37,382 nt of DNA, from IMG/VR virus record IMGVR_UViG_3300023109_001422, positions 1 through 37,382 of that record; one strand, written 5' to 3'. Numbering within the stretch: the stretch's first letter is position 1; every line of letters begins with the position of its first letter. Below, piece by piece: positions 1 through 8,104 of the stretch. The notes under the pieces are model-generated. The model made no database searches, was not told where the DNA came from, and was given only the letters and a program-made list of their open reading frames with translations. The translations under genes and the position numbers were made by a program. Source of the DNA: a virus.

Positions 1-83
1 GAGAATATTATAATGATAATACTAAACAAATAGTAGAAAACAAGTTTAAAAAAGATATTAATACATTCGGATATAAATTCTGA
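1..83 (+). CDS. 3' end of an upstream gene (partial)
   Basis: An open frame enters from the left edge (codons in frame from base 3) and ends at a TGA at 81-83, giving only about 26 C-terminal residues that finish in GYKF. The end is lysine- and asparagine-rich. In T4-like phages the gene before gp16 is usually a neck or tail-completion gene such as gp15, so that is a guess from gene order only; the fragment has no recognisable motif. The stop codon overlaps the late-promoter-like box at 82-89. Confidence 0.4.
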   Translation, partial: EYYNDNTKQIVENKFKKDINTFGYKF

Positions 84-89
84 TAAATA
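82..89 (+). promoter_or_regulatory. T4-type late promoter box GATAAATA
   Basis: GATAAATA differs from the T4 late consensus TATAAATA only at the first base. A start about 6 nt downstream (near 95) would give a leader of about 20 nt to the gp16-like ATG at 116, with a GGAAAG ribosome site. This is the conventional, leader-bearing case among the late boxes of this window. Confidence 0.55.
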
Positions 90-115
90 ATAGTAGCAGT
101 TAATGGAAAGTTAAA

Positions 116-613
116 ATGACTAAAAAATTAGAAGATTTGCTTAACCTAGATGATTCAAAAGAAATCATCAAACAAGCACAACAGCAAGAAAAAGAGCAAA
201 CAAAGCACGAAATAGCTCACGAAGAAAGTTTTCGTGACATAGCCGAGTTTGATAAAATTGCTAGTGCATTACCTGCTGTCAAAGGATTAGGTGATAAAGC
301 TGATAGCGAATTAAATGATATTGCCGATCGTGCATTAACAGCATACGAAGATCTAATGGATTTAGGTATGAATGTTGAAAGTCGTTACAGTGGCAGAGTA
401 TTTGAAGTTGCTGGCGGACTACTTAAAACAGGACTAGATGCAAAAGTAGCAAAACTTAATAATAAGTTAAAAATGGTCGAATTACAACTTAGAAAAGAAA
501 AACAGGATAAAGATAGCGGTGCTGATGAAGGTATGATCTCCGGTGAAGGCTATGTTGTTACAGATAGAAATAGTCTATTAGAGAAGCTTAAAGGGCTTGA
601 TAAAGATAAATAA
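116..613 (+). CDS. Terminase small subunit, gp16-like
   Basis: A 165-residue protein, all alpha-helical in appearance and charged, with a predicted coiled coil near residues 115-133 and a lysine-rich end. T4 gp16 (164 residues) is a helical oligomeric ring that recognises DNA and stimulates the gp17 packaging motor. Size, helical character and position two genes before gp17 fit this role; there is no catalytic motif to confirm it. It has a GGAAAG ribosome site and follows a late-type box. I infer it acts in head packaging late in infection. It could be another small helical virion assembly factor. Confidence 0.6.
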   Translation: MTKKLEDLLNLDDSKEIIKQAQQQEKEQTKHEIAHEESFRDIAEFDKIASALPAVKGLGDKADSELNDIADRALTAYEDLMDLGMNVESRYSGRVFEVAGGLLKTGLDAKVAKLNNKLKMVELQLRKEKQDKDSGADEGMISGEGYVVTDRNSLLEKLKGLDKDK

Positions 614-634
614 CATATAACGGGAATGTATATA

Positions 635-1147
635 ATGGAAACAAGATTTCAAGAATTGCTTAACGAGTCTAAAAAGACTTATAATTTTAAGATTGGTGTA
701 GCGGGATCGCTGCCAGAAGGATGCGAAGAAAGTATAAAATCATGTTTGAAAAAATATGATGTTGCTTCAATGACTAAAGGCAAAAAAACACCAATACAGG
801 AACGTCCGTTGGATTTTCCACAACTAGAGAATATGGAAGTTACATATTTTGAAGTTGAACTTAATTACCCTTCAACACAGCAAGTTTTACAAGAATACAT
901 TGGATCATGCTGTAATATTGACCAAGCACACATTATTGTACGTAATCCAGAAGAAATGCAAGAAAAGTATCAGGCAATGCCGGAAGATACTACTTATGAA
1001 ACAAAATTAACAACAGAAGACATGGGCGGTGAGAGCGCACAAGAGAATGTAGGCGACAACCGTGTAATGGATCTTTTGAAAGAGCTAGAAGTGGCTCGTA
1101 AAGAACGTGAGCACAATCCAAGCGCCGCGGCACCGGAGGCAAACTAA
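635..1147 (+). CDS. Conserved phage protein between gp16 and gp17 (unknown function)
   Basis: About 170 residues. I start it at the ATG at 635 (METRFQELL) because the GGGA at 622-625 is properly spaced for it and too close to the in-frame ATG at 626. The first 120 residues look like a compact alpha/beta domain (KIGVAGSLPEG, then TYFEVELNYP); the last 50 are acidic and end in an Ala/Pro tail. No enzyme motif is visible. Position in the late packaging block, between the terminase subunits, suggests a virion or assembly protein. Function is not recognised. Confidence 0.7.
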   Translation: METRFQELLNESKKTYNFKIGVAGSLPEGCEESIKSCLKKYDVASMTKGKKTPIQERPLDFPQLENMEVTYFEVELNYPSTQQVLQEYIGSCCNIDQAHIIVRNPEEMQEKYQAMPEDTTYETKLTTEDMGGESAQENVGDNRVMDLLKELEVARKEREHNPSAAAPEAN

Positions 1148-1148
1148 A

Positions 1149-1985
1149 ATGAACATGAAAAAACTACTAGAATCAATGGATAGCATTGAGTTAGAAGGCG
1201 GAATGCCAATGGTACCACCAATGGCACCACAACCACAAGAAGACAAAGGCAATCCAGTAACAATGAATGTATCAATGAATGCAAGTGGCAAAGATAATGT
1301 TACAGACTTAATTGATATGATGAAAAATGCAGGATTAGGCGATGCAGGCGAAGTTACTGCTGACATGATGCCTATGCGTACAGACATGGAACGGTTACGT
1401 GATATTGTTAAAGGTCCAAAAGATATGGACGATCTTAAACCAGGCATGCAAGATGAACCTTGTGATGCTTGTGGCAAACAACACGTCGGTGCAAGCAGTT
1501 GTAATGATGATCTTGAAATAGATGACGAAGCAGTTGCAGAAGAATCCGACGTTGAGATTACAGACGAAGTTTGGCAACAAATTGCGCAGCGTAGAGAAGA
1601 GCTTGTAGACGACGAAGGTATGGAGCCAGAAGAAGCATTAGAACAAGCAGCCGAAGAAATGGGCGTTGATCCGATGGAACTAGAAGACTGGTTAGAAATG
1701 AATGTTGAAGGTTATGATAACGAGCCTGATGAAGAATACAAGTCAATTGACGATGTAATTAACTCTGGTGACGACCTACACAGATCTAAGAAAGCATACC
1801 CTGCTGCACAAGACGGTGACAATGCAATGGCACTAGAGGACAACATTAGAGAAGAACTTGCAGCAAGATTAAAAGAGCTAATGGCAGATGGATATGACGA
1901 AGACGAAGAAGTTGAAGACTGTCCAGAGTGCGGCGAAGCAGGTAAGAAAAAATTAATGGCTTGCGGCAGTTGCGGCTGTAGTTAA
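1149..1985 (+). CDS. Acidic protein with Met/Pro-rich N-terminus and C-terminal zinc-ribbon-like cysteines
   Basis: A 278-residue, strongly acidic protein starting at the ATG one base after the previous stop. It opens with MNMKKLLESMDSIE, then a Met/Pro-rich stretch, then Asp/Glu-rich helical segments; a CDAC pair lies near residue 110 and the C-terminus has CPECG followed by CGSCGC, arranged like a zinc ribbon. Acidic helical proteins of this kind in T4-like phages are often head-core or virion components, which is an inference from context only. The message ends at a strong intrinsic terminator directly behind the stop codon. Confidence 0.7.
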   Translation: MNMKKLLESMDSIELEGGMPMVPPMAPQPQEDKGNPVTMNVSMNASGKDNVTDLIDMMKNAGLGDAGEVTADMMPMRTDMERLRDIVKGPKDMDDLKPGMQDEPCDACGKQHVGASSCNDDLEIDDEAVAEESDVEITDEVWQQIAQRREELVDDEGMEPEEALEQAAEEMGVDPMELEDWLEMNVEGYDNEPDEEYKSIDDVINSGDDLHRSKKAYPAAQDGDNAMALEDNIREELAARLKELMADGYDEDEEVEDCPECGEAGKKKLMACGSCGCS

Positions 1986-2007
1986 TAACTATCGTAACAT
2001 ACAACTC

Positions 2008-2034
2008 AATAGCACCTTCGGGTGCTATTTTTTT
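2008..2034 (+). terminator. Intrinsic terminator with UUCG loop
   Basis: AATAGCACC (2008-2016) and GGTGCTATT (2021-2029) form a perfect 9-bp stem around a TTCG tetraloop, followed by a run of T to 2034. It ends the unit of the three preceding genes, immediately before the late box of the terminase gene. Confidence 0.9.
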
Positions 2035-2035
2035 G

Positions 2036-2043
2036 GTTAAATA
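2036..2043 (+). promoter_or_regulatory. Late-type box GTTAAATA, 5 nt before the terminase ATG
   Basis: The box lies between the terminator and the gp17 start. Counting a T4 late start 6 nt after the box puts +1 on the A of the ATG at 2049, so the message would be leaderless. The same GTTAAATA form recurs twice, face to face, at 15739-15765. It departs from TATAAATA at the first two positions, so the call rests on position and repetition. Confidence 0.5.
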
Positions 2044-2048
2044 CTATT

Positions 2049-3626
2049 ATGGCAGCATCATTAGACGGCGTCTTAATTAAAAAGGCGAATAAACAAGAAA
2101 CATTTACTGAGTCTCAAATAGAAGACCTTACACTATGTATGGATCCTGAGCTTGGCTATCTGCATTTTGCAAAACATTTTGCTTTCATTCAACATCCTGT
2201 AAAAGGTAAATTGTTGTTTGATCCTTATGAGTATCAGTTACGTTTAATGGACAGTTACCATAGCTATCGTTTTAACATTAATATGATGCCTAGACAAACA
2301 GGTAAAACTACATGTGCTAGTATCTATCTAGCATGGTATGCAATGTTCAATCCTGATCAAACTGTACTTGTAGCAGCTCACAAATATACAGGTGCACAAG
2401 AAATTATGTCACGCATACGTTATGTCTACGAAACATGCCCAGATCACATTAGAGCAGGGGTTACAAGTTACAATAAAGGTTCGATTGAATTTGAAAACGG
2501 ATCGCGTATTGTAGCACAAACTACAACAGGCAATACAGGACGTGGTATGAGTATATCATTACTATACTGTGACGAGTTTGCATTTGTGCAACCTAACATT
2601 GCTGAAGAGTTTTGGACTTCTATATCACCTACACTAGCAACAGGTGGTCGTGCTATTATTACTAGCACACCTAACTCAGATGAAGATACATTTGCTACTA
2701 TTTGGAAACAAGCAGAGCAAAAGTTTGATTCACATGGAAATGAACAAGAGCTAGGTATAAACGGATTTCATAGTTTTGTTGCACAATGGGACGAACATCC
2801 TGACAGAGACGATACGTGGAAAGAAGAAGAAATTGGACGTATTGGCGAAGAAAAGTTTAGACGTGAATACGGTTGTGAATTCTTAGTATTTGATGAAACA
2901 TTAATTAATTCGATAAAACTTGCTGCTTTGGAAGGCGGCAGTCCTATATTGAATATGGGACAAACACGCTGGTATAAAAAACCAACTAATCAATATACAT
3001 ATGCTATTGCACTTGACCCTAGTATGGGAACAGGCGGCGACTTTGCTGCTATACAAGTGTATGAACTACCAAGTTATGAACAAGTAGCCGAATGGCAGCA
3101 CAATCAAACTGCTATTCCTGGCCAGATAAGAATACTAAGTGATATATGTAAGTATATTGCAGATTCTGCAGGTGATAATAATGTATATTGGAGTGTAGAA
3201 AACAATGGCATAGGAGAAGCGGCACTGATCGTTATAAACGATTTTGGGGAAGAGAACATTCCGGGTTTGTTCGTAAGTGAACCGATGAGAAAAGGTCACG
3301 TTAGAAAGTTCCGCAAAGGCTTTAATACTACACATGGTACAAAGATTACAGCATGTAGTCGATTAAAAACAATGGTTGAAAATGACAAAATGAAAATACA
3401 TAGTAAACCATTAATAGGCGAGCTTAAAAACTTCATTGCTACAGGTAGTAGTTTCCAAGCAAAGTCAGGCACACATGATGATTTAATTGCATCAACATTA
3501 CTTGCTATTCGAATGATGGCAGTTCTAAAAGATTGGGATCCCAGAGTGTATAATACCTTTAATCAGGCAGAACATGATGATAATTATGAACCGCCAATGC
3601 CTATCTTCATTAGCAGCAACATATGA
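2049..3626 (+). CDS. Terminase large subunit (gp17-type ATPase-nuclease)
   Basis: A 525-residue packaging motor. The N-terminal ATPase has a Walker A-like MPRQTGKTT near residue 85 and a Walker B LLYCDEFAF near residue 175. The C-terminal RNase H-like nuclease has the catalytic Asp in ALDPSMGTGGDF near residue 325 and a late DDLIAS acidic pair near residue 480. T4 gp17 is 610 residues, so this is a compact homologue. I choose ATG 2049 (MAASLDG) because the upstream in-frame ATG at 2022 falls inside the terminator. No Shine-Dalgarno precedes it; the late box 5 nt upstream suggests a leaderless message. It works at the head portal with the small subunit. Confidence 0.95.
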   Translation: MAASLDGVLIKKANKQETFTESQIEDLTLCMDPELGYLHFAKHFAFIQHPVKGKLLFDPYEYQLRLMDSYHSYRFNINMMPRQTGKTTCASIYLAWYAMFNPDQTVLVAAHKYTGAQEIMSRIRYVYETCPDHIRAGVTSYNKGSIEFENGSRIVAQTTTGNTGRGMSISLLYCDEFAFVQPNIAEEFWTSISPTLATGGRAIITSTPNSDEDTFATIWKQAEQKFDSHGNEQELGINGFHSFVAQWDEHPDRDDTWKEEEIGRIGEEKFRREYGCEFLVFDETLINSIKLAALEGGSPILNMGQTRWYKKPTNQYTYAIALDPSMGTGGDFAAIQVYELPSYEQVAEWQHNQTAIPGQIRILSDICKYIADSAGDNNVYWSVENNGIGEAALIVINDFGEENIPGLFVSEPMRKGHVRKFRKGFNTTHGTKITACSRLKTMVENDKMKIHSKPLIGELKNFIATGSSFQAKSGTHDDLIASTLLAIRMMAVLKDWDPRVYNTFNQAEHDDNYEPPMPIFISSNI

Positions 3627-3632
3627 TAAATA
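3625..3632 (+). promoter_or_regulatory. Late-type box GATAAATA, 4 nt before ATG 3637
   Basis: GATAAATA overlaps the end of the terminase gene and lies 4 nt before the next ATG. A late-type start would fall within about one base of that ATG, again predicting a leaderless message. Confidence 0.5.
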
Positions 3633-3636
3633 CAAT

Positions 3637-5544
3637 ATGCAGAATTTAGACTTTATAGCAGACGAACTATTCAATAAAATAAGAGGACGCTTTCCGAGTG
3701 TCACTATTGGGGACGCCGAAGGCAATGTAACTAATGAGCCAAAACTAGCTCGTTACTTTGACTTTAACTTTGTAAACGAAGGACGTCCAGTAGGAAAAGT
3801 GAGTGTAAGTTTAGATGATAAAAACGTAGCAGTTGTTTACGGAGAAGATTTAGTTGCTAACGAAACTGAATTAACAAGAAGCAGCTGGTATGATTTTTTA
3901 AAAGAATTAAGAATGTTTGCAAGAAAGCGAACATTAGCGTTTGATACAAGAGATATAACTAAATCAAATTTAAATACTAGAGACTACAAATTTTTAGCAA
4001 ATAACCGTGGCGGGGACGAAAACATGAACGAATCTAAAATGTATGGCACATCAAGAGTGAGTTATCAAGACTTTGATGGAGCACGTTTAATGATTAAACA
4101 CACTGAGGGCATTGACCAAGAAGCAGCAGGTGGAAGATCAAAGAAAGTTGGAACTTTATATATTGAAAGTTCTGAAGGTGAAAGATTTAAATATCCATAC
4201 AAGCACGTAACTGGTGCAAGAGCAATGGCACGTCATGTTGCAGAAGGCGGAAACGCTTATGATGATTTTGGTAAGCATATTGTAAGTATGTCAGAAGAAA
4301 TGAACAAACTACGTAAGTTTAAAACTTACATGGGTCGTTCAGCAGTAATGGCAGAAAGCCTAGCAGAGTATGTAGACGTAGTTAAAGAACGTATCGCCAC
4401 AGTTAAGAAAACACTAGAGTCACTACAACGCCCATCATATTACAAAGAAACATTTGAAGCATTTGCTCCAGCAGTAATGGAAGATGTCCCAACTGACGTT
4501 GCTGAAAATTGGATTGATCAATTAACTATTAGACAGTTTAACGAAGAATTGTCAGATGTATTCCCGTACATTTATAAGTTAGTTAGTGAAGCAAGTAAAG
4601 CTGACGAAGTAGGACCAGACGAATTAGACGAAGTTGCAGGACCAGACAAATGCTGGCCAGGACACAGAAAAGTCGGTACTAAACCCGGCACAGGTAAAAA
4701 TAAAGGCAAGCGTGTAAATGATTGTGAAAAGATTCCAGAAGAGATTGAAATTGAATCAGCATTTGAAGAAATGATGGGTCAGTTTGCTGAAGGTGAAATG
4801 AAGTGGAAGCAAACTAGTATGTCACCAGAAGAAGCTGTAGCAAAGTACGGCAAAGACAATGTAAAAGTTAAAAAAGGCGGACTTAACAACGGCGACGATA
4901 TGGTATCAGTACAAGTTGCAGATGAAAGTTTTGACCCGCAGTCAGAGCCAAGTGACCGAGATTTAGCTGTAGAAGAAATGATGGATGCATACGAAAAAGG
5001 TGGCGAAAAAGCTCTAGCAGCTTATATGCATATTAGCGAAGAAGAACTTGATCAAGATATTAACGAATGGTGTGCAGAACACGGCAAGCATCCAGACGAT
5101 GATAGAGATGAAGCAATTGAAGGTGTTGTTGAAGAGTTAGCTGATATGACAGAGTTTGACTCTCCTGCTGATTTTGCAGCTGATGTTGCAGCTGATAACG
5201 CAGCAGAAGGCAATGCATACGCACACGCTGTAAAGAAAGCCAAAATGAATGGCAAGAAAAAAGGCGACAAAGTAGACGGTCCAGACGGTGACGAAATTAC
5301 GCTTGAAAAAGACCAAAAGACCCCATTAGGAGAGTTTATACTTTCTTATTACGATAAAGAAACAGGCGAATTTCCAAAAGGCGAAACAGCAATACTTACT
5401 ATGGTAGAAAAAGATTACGGCGAGCAGTTTATTGAACCTGCAAAAGCGTTTATTACCAAAGTATACGAAGTAACAGAAACATATCGAGAACCAGCACAAA
5501 CTCCAGAATTCGAAAGAATGAGAGAACTAGCAGGCTTAAGATAA
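3637..5544 (+). CDS. Large acidic protein, probable virion protein (unknown function)
   Basis: 635 residues, starting MQNLDFIADELFNKIRGRF at the ATG behind the late box; in-frame ATGs further upstream lie inside the terminase gene and are not needed. The N-terminal 110 residues look like a folded alpha/beta domain; residues 110-320 are mainly helical and basic/acidic; a short Lys/Gly-rich loop near residues 330-355 holds two cysteines (CWPGHRK and NDCEK); the remainder is strongly acidic and helical, with a final domain containing TPLGEFILSYYD. No catalytic motif is seen. The late box and neighbours suggest a structural or assembly protein. Function is not recognised. Confidence 0.75.
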   Translation: MQNLDFIADELFNKIRGRFPSVTIGDAEGNVTNEPKLARYFDFNFVNEGRPVGKVSVSLDDKNVAVVYGEDLVANETELTRSSWYDFLKELRMFARKRTLAFDTRDITKSNLNTRDYKFLANNRGGDENMNESKMYGTSRVSYQDFDGARLMIKHTEGIDQEAAGGRSKKVGTLYIESSEGERFKYPYKHVTGARAMARHVAEGGNAYDDFGKHIVSMSEEMNKLRKFKTYMGRSAVMAESLAEYVDVVKERIATVKKTLESLQRPSYYKETFEAFAPAVMEDVPTDVAENWIDQLTIRQFNEELSDVFPYIYKLVSEASKADEVGPDELDEVAGPDKCWPGHRKVGTKPGTGKNKGKRVNDCEKIPEEIEIESAFEEMMGQFAEGEMKWKQTSMSPEEAVAKYGKDNVKVKKGGLNNGDDMVSVQVADESFDPQSEPSDRDLAVEEMMDAYEKGGEKALAAYMHISEEELDQDINEWCAEHGKHPDDDRDEAIEGVVEELADMTEFDSPADFAADVAADNAAEGNAYAHAVKKAKMNGKKKGDKVDGPDGDEITLEKDQKTPLGEFILSYYDKETGEFPKGETAILTMVEKDYGEQFIEPAKAFITKVYEVTETYREPAQTPEFERMRELAGLR

Positions 5545-5549
5545 ATAGA

Positions 5550-5587
5550 ATTGGATAATAAATCCAATAAGTTTTAAGTTTTTCTTT
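5550..5587 (+). terminator. Weak intrinsic terminator after the 635-residue gene
   Basis: ATTGGAT (5550-5556) pairs with ATCCAAT (5562-5568) around a 5-nt loop, followed by T-rich sequence to about 5587. It separates the late unit from the gp32 promoter at 5597. Confidence 0.6.
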
Positions 5588-5596
5588 AAAAAAGAC

Positions 5597-5625
5597 TTGA
5601 CATTGTTTGTAGAATAGCATATAAT
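5597..5625 (+). promoter_or_regulatory. Consensus sigma-70 promoter of the gp32-uvsX operon
   Basis: TTGACA at 5597-5602, a 17-nt spacer, and TATAAT at 5620-5625 match the bacterial housekeeping consensus exactly. Predicted start near 5632 gives gp32 an 80-nt leader, much longer than other leaders in the window. It uses host RNA polymerase and so should fire early. Confidence 0.88.
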
Positions 5626-5631
5626 AATAAC

Positions 5632-5711
5632 TGTGCTACAAACAAATAGGCACTTGATAACACGTAGCAACGTAGCTACAACCATAAAGGCATATATAGG
5701 AGGCATTAATT
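5632..5711 (+). promoter_or_regulatory. gp32 mRNA leader with alternative GCTAC/GTAGC stems
   Basis: The 80-nt leader has GTAGC (5664-5668) and GCTAC (5675-5679) as a hairpin with a 6-nt loop. An earlier GCTAC (5635-5639) could pair instead with GTAGC at 5664-5668 or 5672-5676, and GTGC (5633-5636) can pair with GCAC (5650-5653). The leader ends in a strong AGGAGG site at 5699-5704. T4 gp32 represses its own translation by binding a structured leader; this element is a candidate for the same control, by inference. Confidence 0.45.
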
Positions 5712-6674
5712 ATGGCATCATTAGCAGAAATCCGAGCGAAGCTCAAAGAGCAAGAAGCAGGTAACAACAACCGCAGTTCAGGCGGTGGCGACAACAGCAT
5801 TTACCCATTTTGGAATATTAAAGAAGGCGAGAGCGCAACTCTACGTTTCCTTCCTGATGGCAACGCTGATAACACTTTCTTTTGGCAAGAGCGTTTGGTA
5901 ATTAAATTACCGTTTGCTGGAGTTAAAGGACAAACTGACTCACGTCCAGTACAAGTACAAATTCCATGTATGGAAATGTATGGCGAGACATGTAACATTC
6001 TCAACGAAGTACGTGGTTGGTTTAAAGATCCAAGTCTAGAAGACATGGGTCGTAAGTATTGGAAAAAGCGTTCGTATATTTTCCAAGGCTTTGTAACAGA
6101 CAATCCGTTGTCTGAAGACACAACTCCAGAGAATCCAATCCGTAGATTTATTATTGGTCCACAAATCTTTAATATTATTAAAGCGGCTCTTATGGATCCT
6201 GATATGGAAGAATTACCAACTGATTATACAGCAGGTGTAGACTTCCGTCTAAACAAAACATCAAAAGGTGGATATGCAGACTACAGCACAAGTAATTGGG
6301 CACGTAGAGAGCGTCCGTTAGATGATGCACAAATGAACGCAGTTAACGCTAATGGGTTATTTAATCTAGGAGACTTCCTACCTAAAAAGCCAGGCGATGT
6401 AGAACAGAAAGTCATGCAAGAAATGTTTGAAGCATCAGTAGATGGTGAAGCGTTTGATATGGATCGTTGGGGACAATATTTCCGTCCAGCAGGAATGGCA
6501 CAACGTACAGGTGATCCGGTAGCGACACCAAAAGCGTCAACTCCAGCACCAGCGGCAGCACCTGCTCCAGTAGCAGAGGCAGCACCAGTAACAGAGGCAG
6601 CACCAGCGGCAGCACCAGCAGAAGCAGGTAAAGCAGAAGACATTCTAGCAATGATCAGAGCACGCCAGTCGTAG
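5712..6674 (+). CDS. Single-stranded DNA-binding protein gp32
   Basis: 320 residues, similar in size to T4 gp32 (301). It coats single-stranded DNA during replication and recombination and works with UvsX, UvsY and the helicase. Start is the ATG 7 nt after AGGAGG. The N-terminus is basic and polar (MASLAEIRAKLKEQE, basic tail for cooperativity); the core contains FWNIKEGESATLRFLPDG and a Cys-containing segment (PCMEMYGETC) in the place where T4 gp32 binds zinc. Residues about 270-305 form an Ala/Pro/Glu-rich linker encoded by a degenerate tandem repeat, ending with AEDILAMIRARQS. That tail is less acidic than in T4 gp32. It heads an early operon with uvsX. Confidence 0.9.
   Translation: MASLAEIRAKLKEQEAGNNNRSSGGGDNSIYPFWNIKEGESATLRFLPDGNADNTFFWQERLVIKLPFAGVKGQTDSRPVQVQIPCMEMYGETCNILNEVRGWFKDPSLEDMGRKYWKKRSYIFQGFVTDNPLSEDTTPENPIRRFIIGPQIFNIIKAALMDPDMEELPTDYTAGVDFRLNKTSKGGYADYSTSNWARRERPLDDAQMNAVNANGLFNLGDFLPKKPGDVEQKVMQEMFEASVDGEAFDMDRWGQYFRPAGMAQRTGDPVATPKASTPAPAAAPAPVAEAAPVTEAAPAAAPAEAGKAEDILAMIRARQS
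6541..6633 (+). repeat. Degenerate tandem repeat coding the Ala/Pro linker of gp32
   Basis: Repeats built on GCAGCACCAG with variants (GCAGAGGCAGCACCAG, GCGGCAGCACC) code for APA/AAPA/EAAP. Such repeats are prone to slippage, so linker length may vary between relatives. Confidence 0.7.
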
Positions 6675-6686
6675 TACAATAGCATT

Positions 6687-6761
6687 GCGTCTACTAGCAA
6701 AATCGGTAACAGAGATTCAAGGTTTACCTGTCAACGTTCCAAACGCTAGTAGACGCACTTT
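6687..6761 (+). terminator. Long-armed hairpin between gp32 and uvsX
   Basis: GCGTCTACTAGC (6687-6698) is perfectly repeated in inverse at 6745-6756 (GCTAGTAGACGC), followed by ACTTTTTA. The 46-nt loop can form a small inner stem (GGTAA with TTACC). The T run makes it a plausible partial terminator, trimming transcription between very abundant gp32 and less abundant UvsX. It could instead be an mRNA-stabilising 3' structure for gp32 or a processed small RNA. Confidence 0.65.
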
Positions 6762-6778
6762 TTAGATAGGAGAATAAT

Positions 6779-7867
6779 ATGGCGAATAAATCATTCGACC
6801 CCACAAGGTTCCGTAAGGACCTAACAAAATCCATCTCAGGCATGAGTAGTGGATTCAACGATCCTAAAGACTGGATCAGCACAGGTAACTTTGCACTAAA
6901 CTATCTTATTAGTGGCGACTTTCACAAAGGTGTTCCGCTTGGTAAGGTAACTGTGTTTGCTGGTGAATCAGGCGCAGGTAAATCTTATATCTGTTCAGGA
7001 AACATTGTAAAGGCAGCACAAGATCAAGGTATCTTTGTAGTACTAATTGACTCAGAGAATGCACTTGATGAAAGCTGGTTACATGCACTTGATGTTGATA
7101 CATCAGAAGAAAAACTACTTAAACTTAATATGTCAATGATTGACGATGTTGCTAAAACACTGTCAACATTTATCACAGATTATAAAACAATGGATGAAGA
7201 AGATCGTCCTAAAGTATTGTTTGTAGTTGATAGTTTAGGTATGTTACTAACACCTACTGATATTGATCAGTTTAACAAAGGTGATATGAAAGGTGATATG
7301 GGTCGTAAGCCCAAGCAATTAACATCACTTGTTCGTAACACAGTTAACATGATTGGTTCTCTTAACGTAGGTTTAGTATGTACTAATCACACTTATGCAT
7401 CGCAAGATATGTTTGATCCAGATGATAAGATTAGTGGCGGTTCAGGCTTTATCTATGCATCAAGTATTGTTGTTGCAATGAAAAAGATGAAGCTGAAAGA
7501 AGACGAAGATGGTAACAAGATCAGTCAAGTTATGGGTATCCGTGCTGGCTGTAAGGTTATGAAGACTCGTTATGCAAAACCGTTTGAAGGTGTACAAGTA
7601 AAGATTCCTTACTCAACAGGAATGAATCCTTACAGTGGTTTGCTTGAATTGTTTGAAGCAAAAGACATTATTAAAAAGCAAGGCAATAGACTTGCTTACA
7701 CTACACTTGATGGTGAAGAAATTCTTGATTATCGTAAAAAGTGGATTGGAGAGAACCTCGACAAAGTTATGGCAGATTATCTAGTAAAAGAATCACAAGT
7801 GGTAAATACCGATGATGATGTTACTGATGATGTTGACATTGACGAACTACAGACAGCCGAGGAGTAA
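6779..7867 (+). CDS. uvsX: UvsX, RecA-like recombinase
   Basis: 362 residues, close to T4 UvsX (391). It polymerises on single-stranded DNA and catalyses strand exchange in recombination-dependent replication, with gp32 and UvsY. Walker A is GESGAGKS near residue 63; Walker B is VLFVVDSLG near residue 150; the C-terminus is very acidic (DDDVTDDVDIDE). Ribosome site GGAG lies 8 nt before the ATG. It follows gp32 behind a hairpin that may partly terminate, and is followed within 3 nt by a small acidic gene. Confidence 0.95.
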   Translation: MANKSFDPTRFRKDLTKSISGMSSGFNDPKDWISTGNFALNYLISGDFHKGVPLGKVTVFAGESGAGKSYICSGNIVKAAQDQGIFVVLIDSENALDESWLHALDVDTSEEKLLKLNMSMIDDVAKTLSTFITDYKTMDEEDRPKVLFVVDSLGMLLTPTDIDQFNKGDMKGDMGRKPKQLTSLVRNTVNMIGSLNVGLVCTNHTYASQDMFDPDDKISGGSGFIYASSIVVAMKKMKLKEDEDGNKISQVMGIRAGCKVMKTRYAKPFEGVQVKIPYSTGMNPYSGLLELFEAKDIIKKQGNRLAYTTLDGEEILDYRKKWIGENLDKVMADYLVKESQVVNTDDDVTDDVDIDELQTAEE

Positions 7868-7870
7868 GTT

Positions 7871-8101
7871 ATGGAAGAAGAACAGATCGTAGATGTATGG
7901 AATATGTTTAAAGAATATCTTGATAAAAAACATATTGAAATGGCAGCTGAACGCTTTGTAGACTTGTTAGCCGATATGGGCACAGGAGATGATACACTAC
8001 AATCTGCACTAGGCAGTGATAATGCACTAGATGATGCTATTCATTATTATCTAGACATTGACGAAACTGACGCAGTGGATGAAGAAGAAGATTGGGATTA
8101 A
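7871..8101 (+). CDS. Small acidic protein between uvsX and uvsY-like gene
   Basis: 76 residues, strongly acidic with a DETDAVDEEEDWD tail. A helical N-terminal half (VDVWNMFKEYLDKKH) and no enzyme motif. It sits 3 nt behind uvsX and 3 nt before the next gene, so it is cotranscribed with the recombination genes. An accessory role in recombination is only suggested by context; function is not recognised. Confidence 0.75.
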   Translation: MEEEQIVDVWNMFKEYLDKKHIEMAAERFVDLLADMGTGDDTLQSALGSDNALDDAIHYYLDIDETDAVDEEEDWD

Positions 8102-8104
8102 TTT

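Noticed and set aside
5540-5547. GATAAATA box at the end of the 635-residue gene as a late promoter
   Set aside because: It overlaps the stop, is followed by a terminator and no ATG lies close by, so it is likely a chance match in AT-rich DNA.
6281-6700. Minus-strand frames across the Ala/Pro-rich part of gp32
   Set aside because: They are the shadow of the GCAGCACCAG repeats (reading as Leu or Gly/Ala runs), with no ribosome site.
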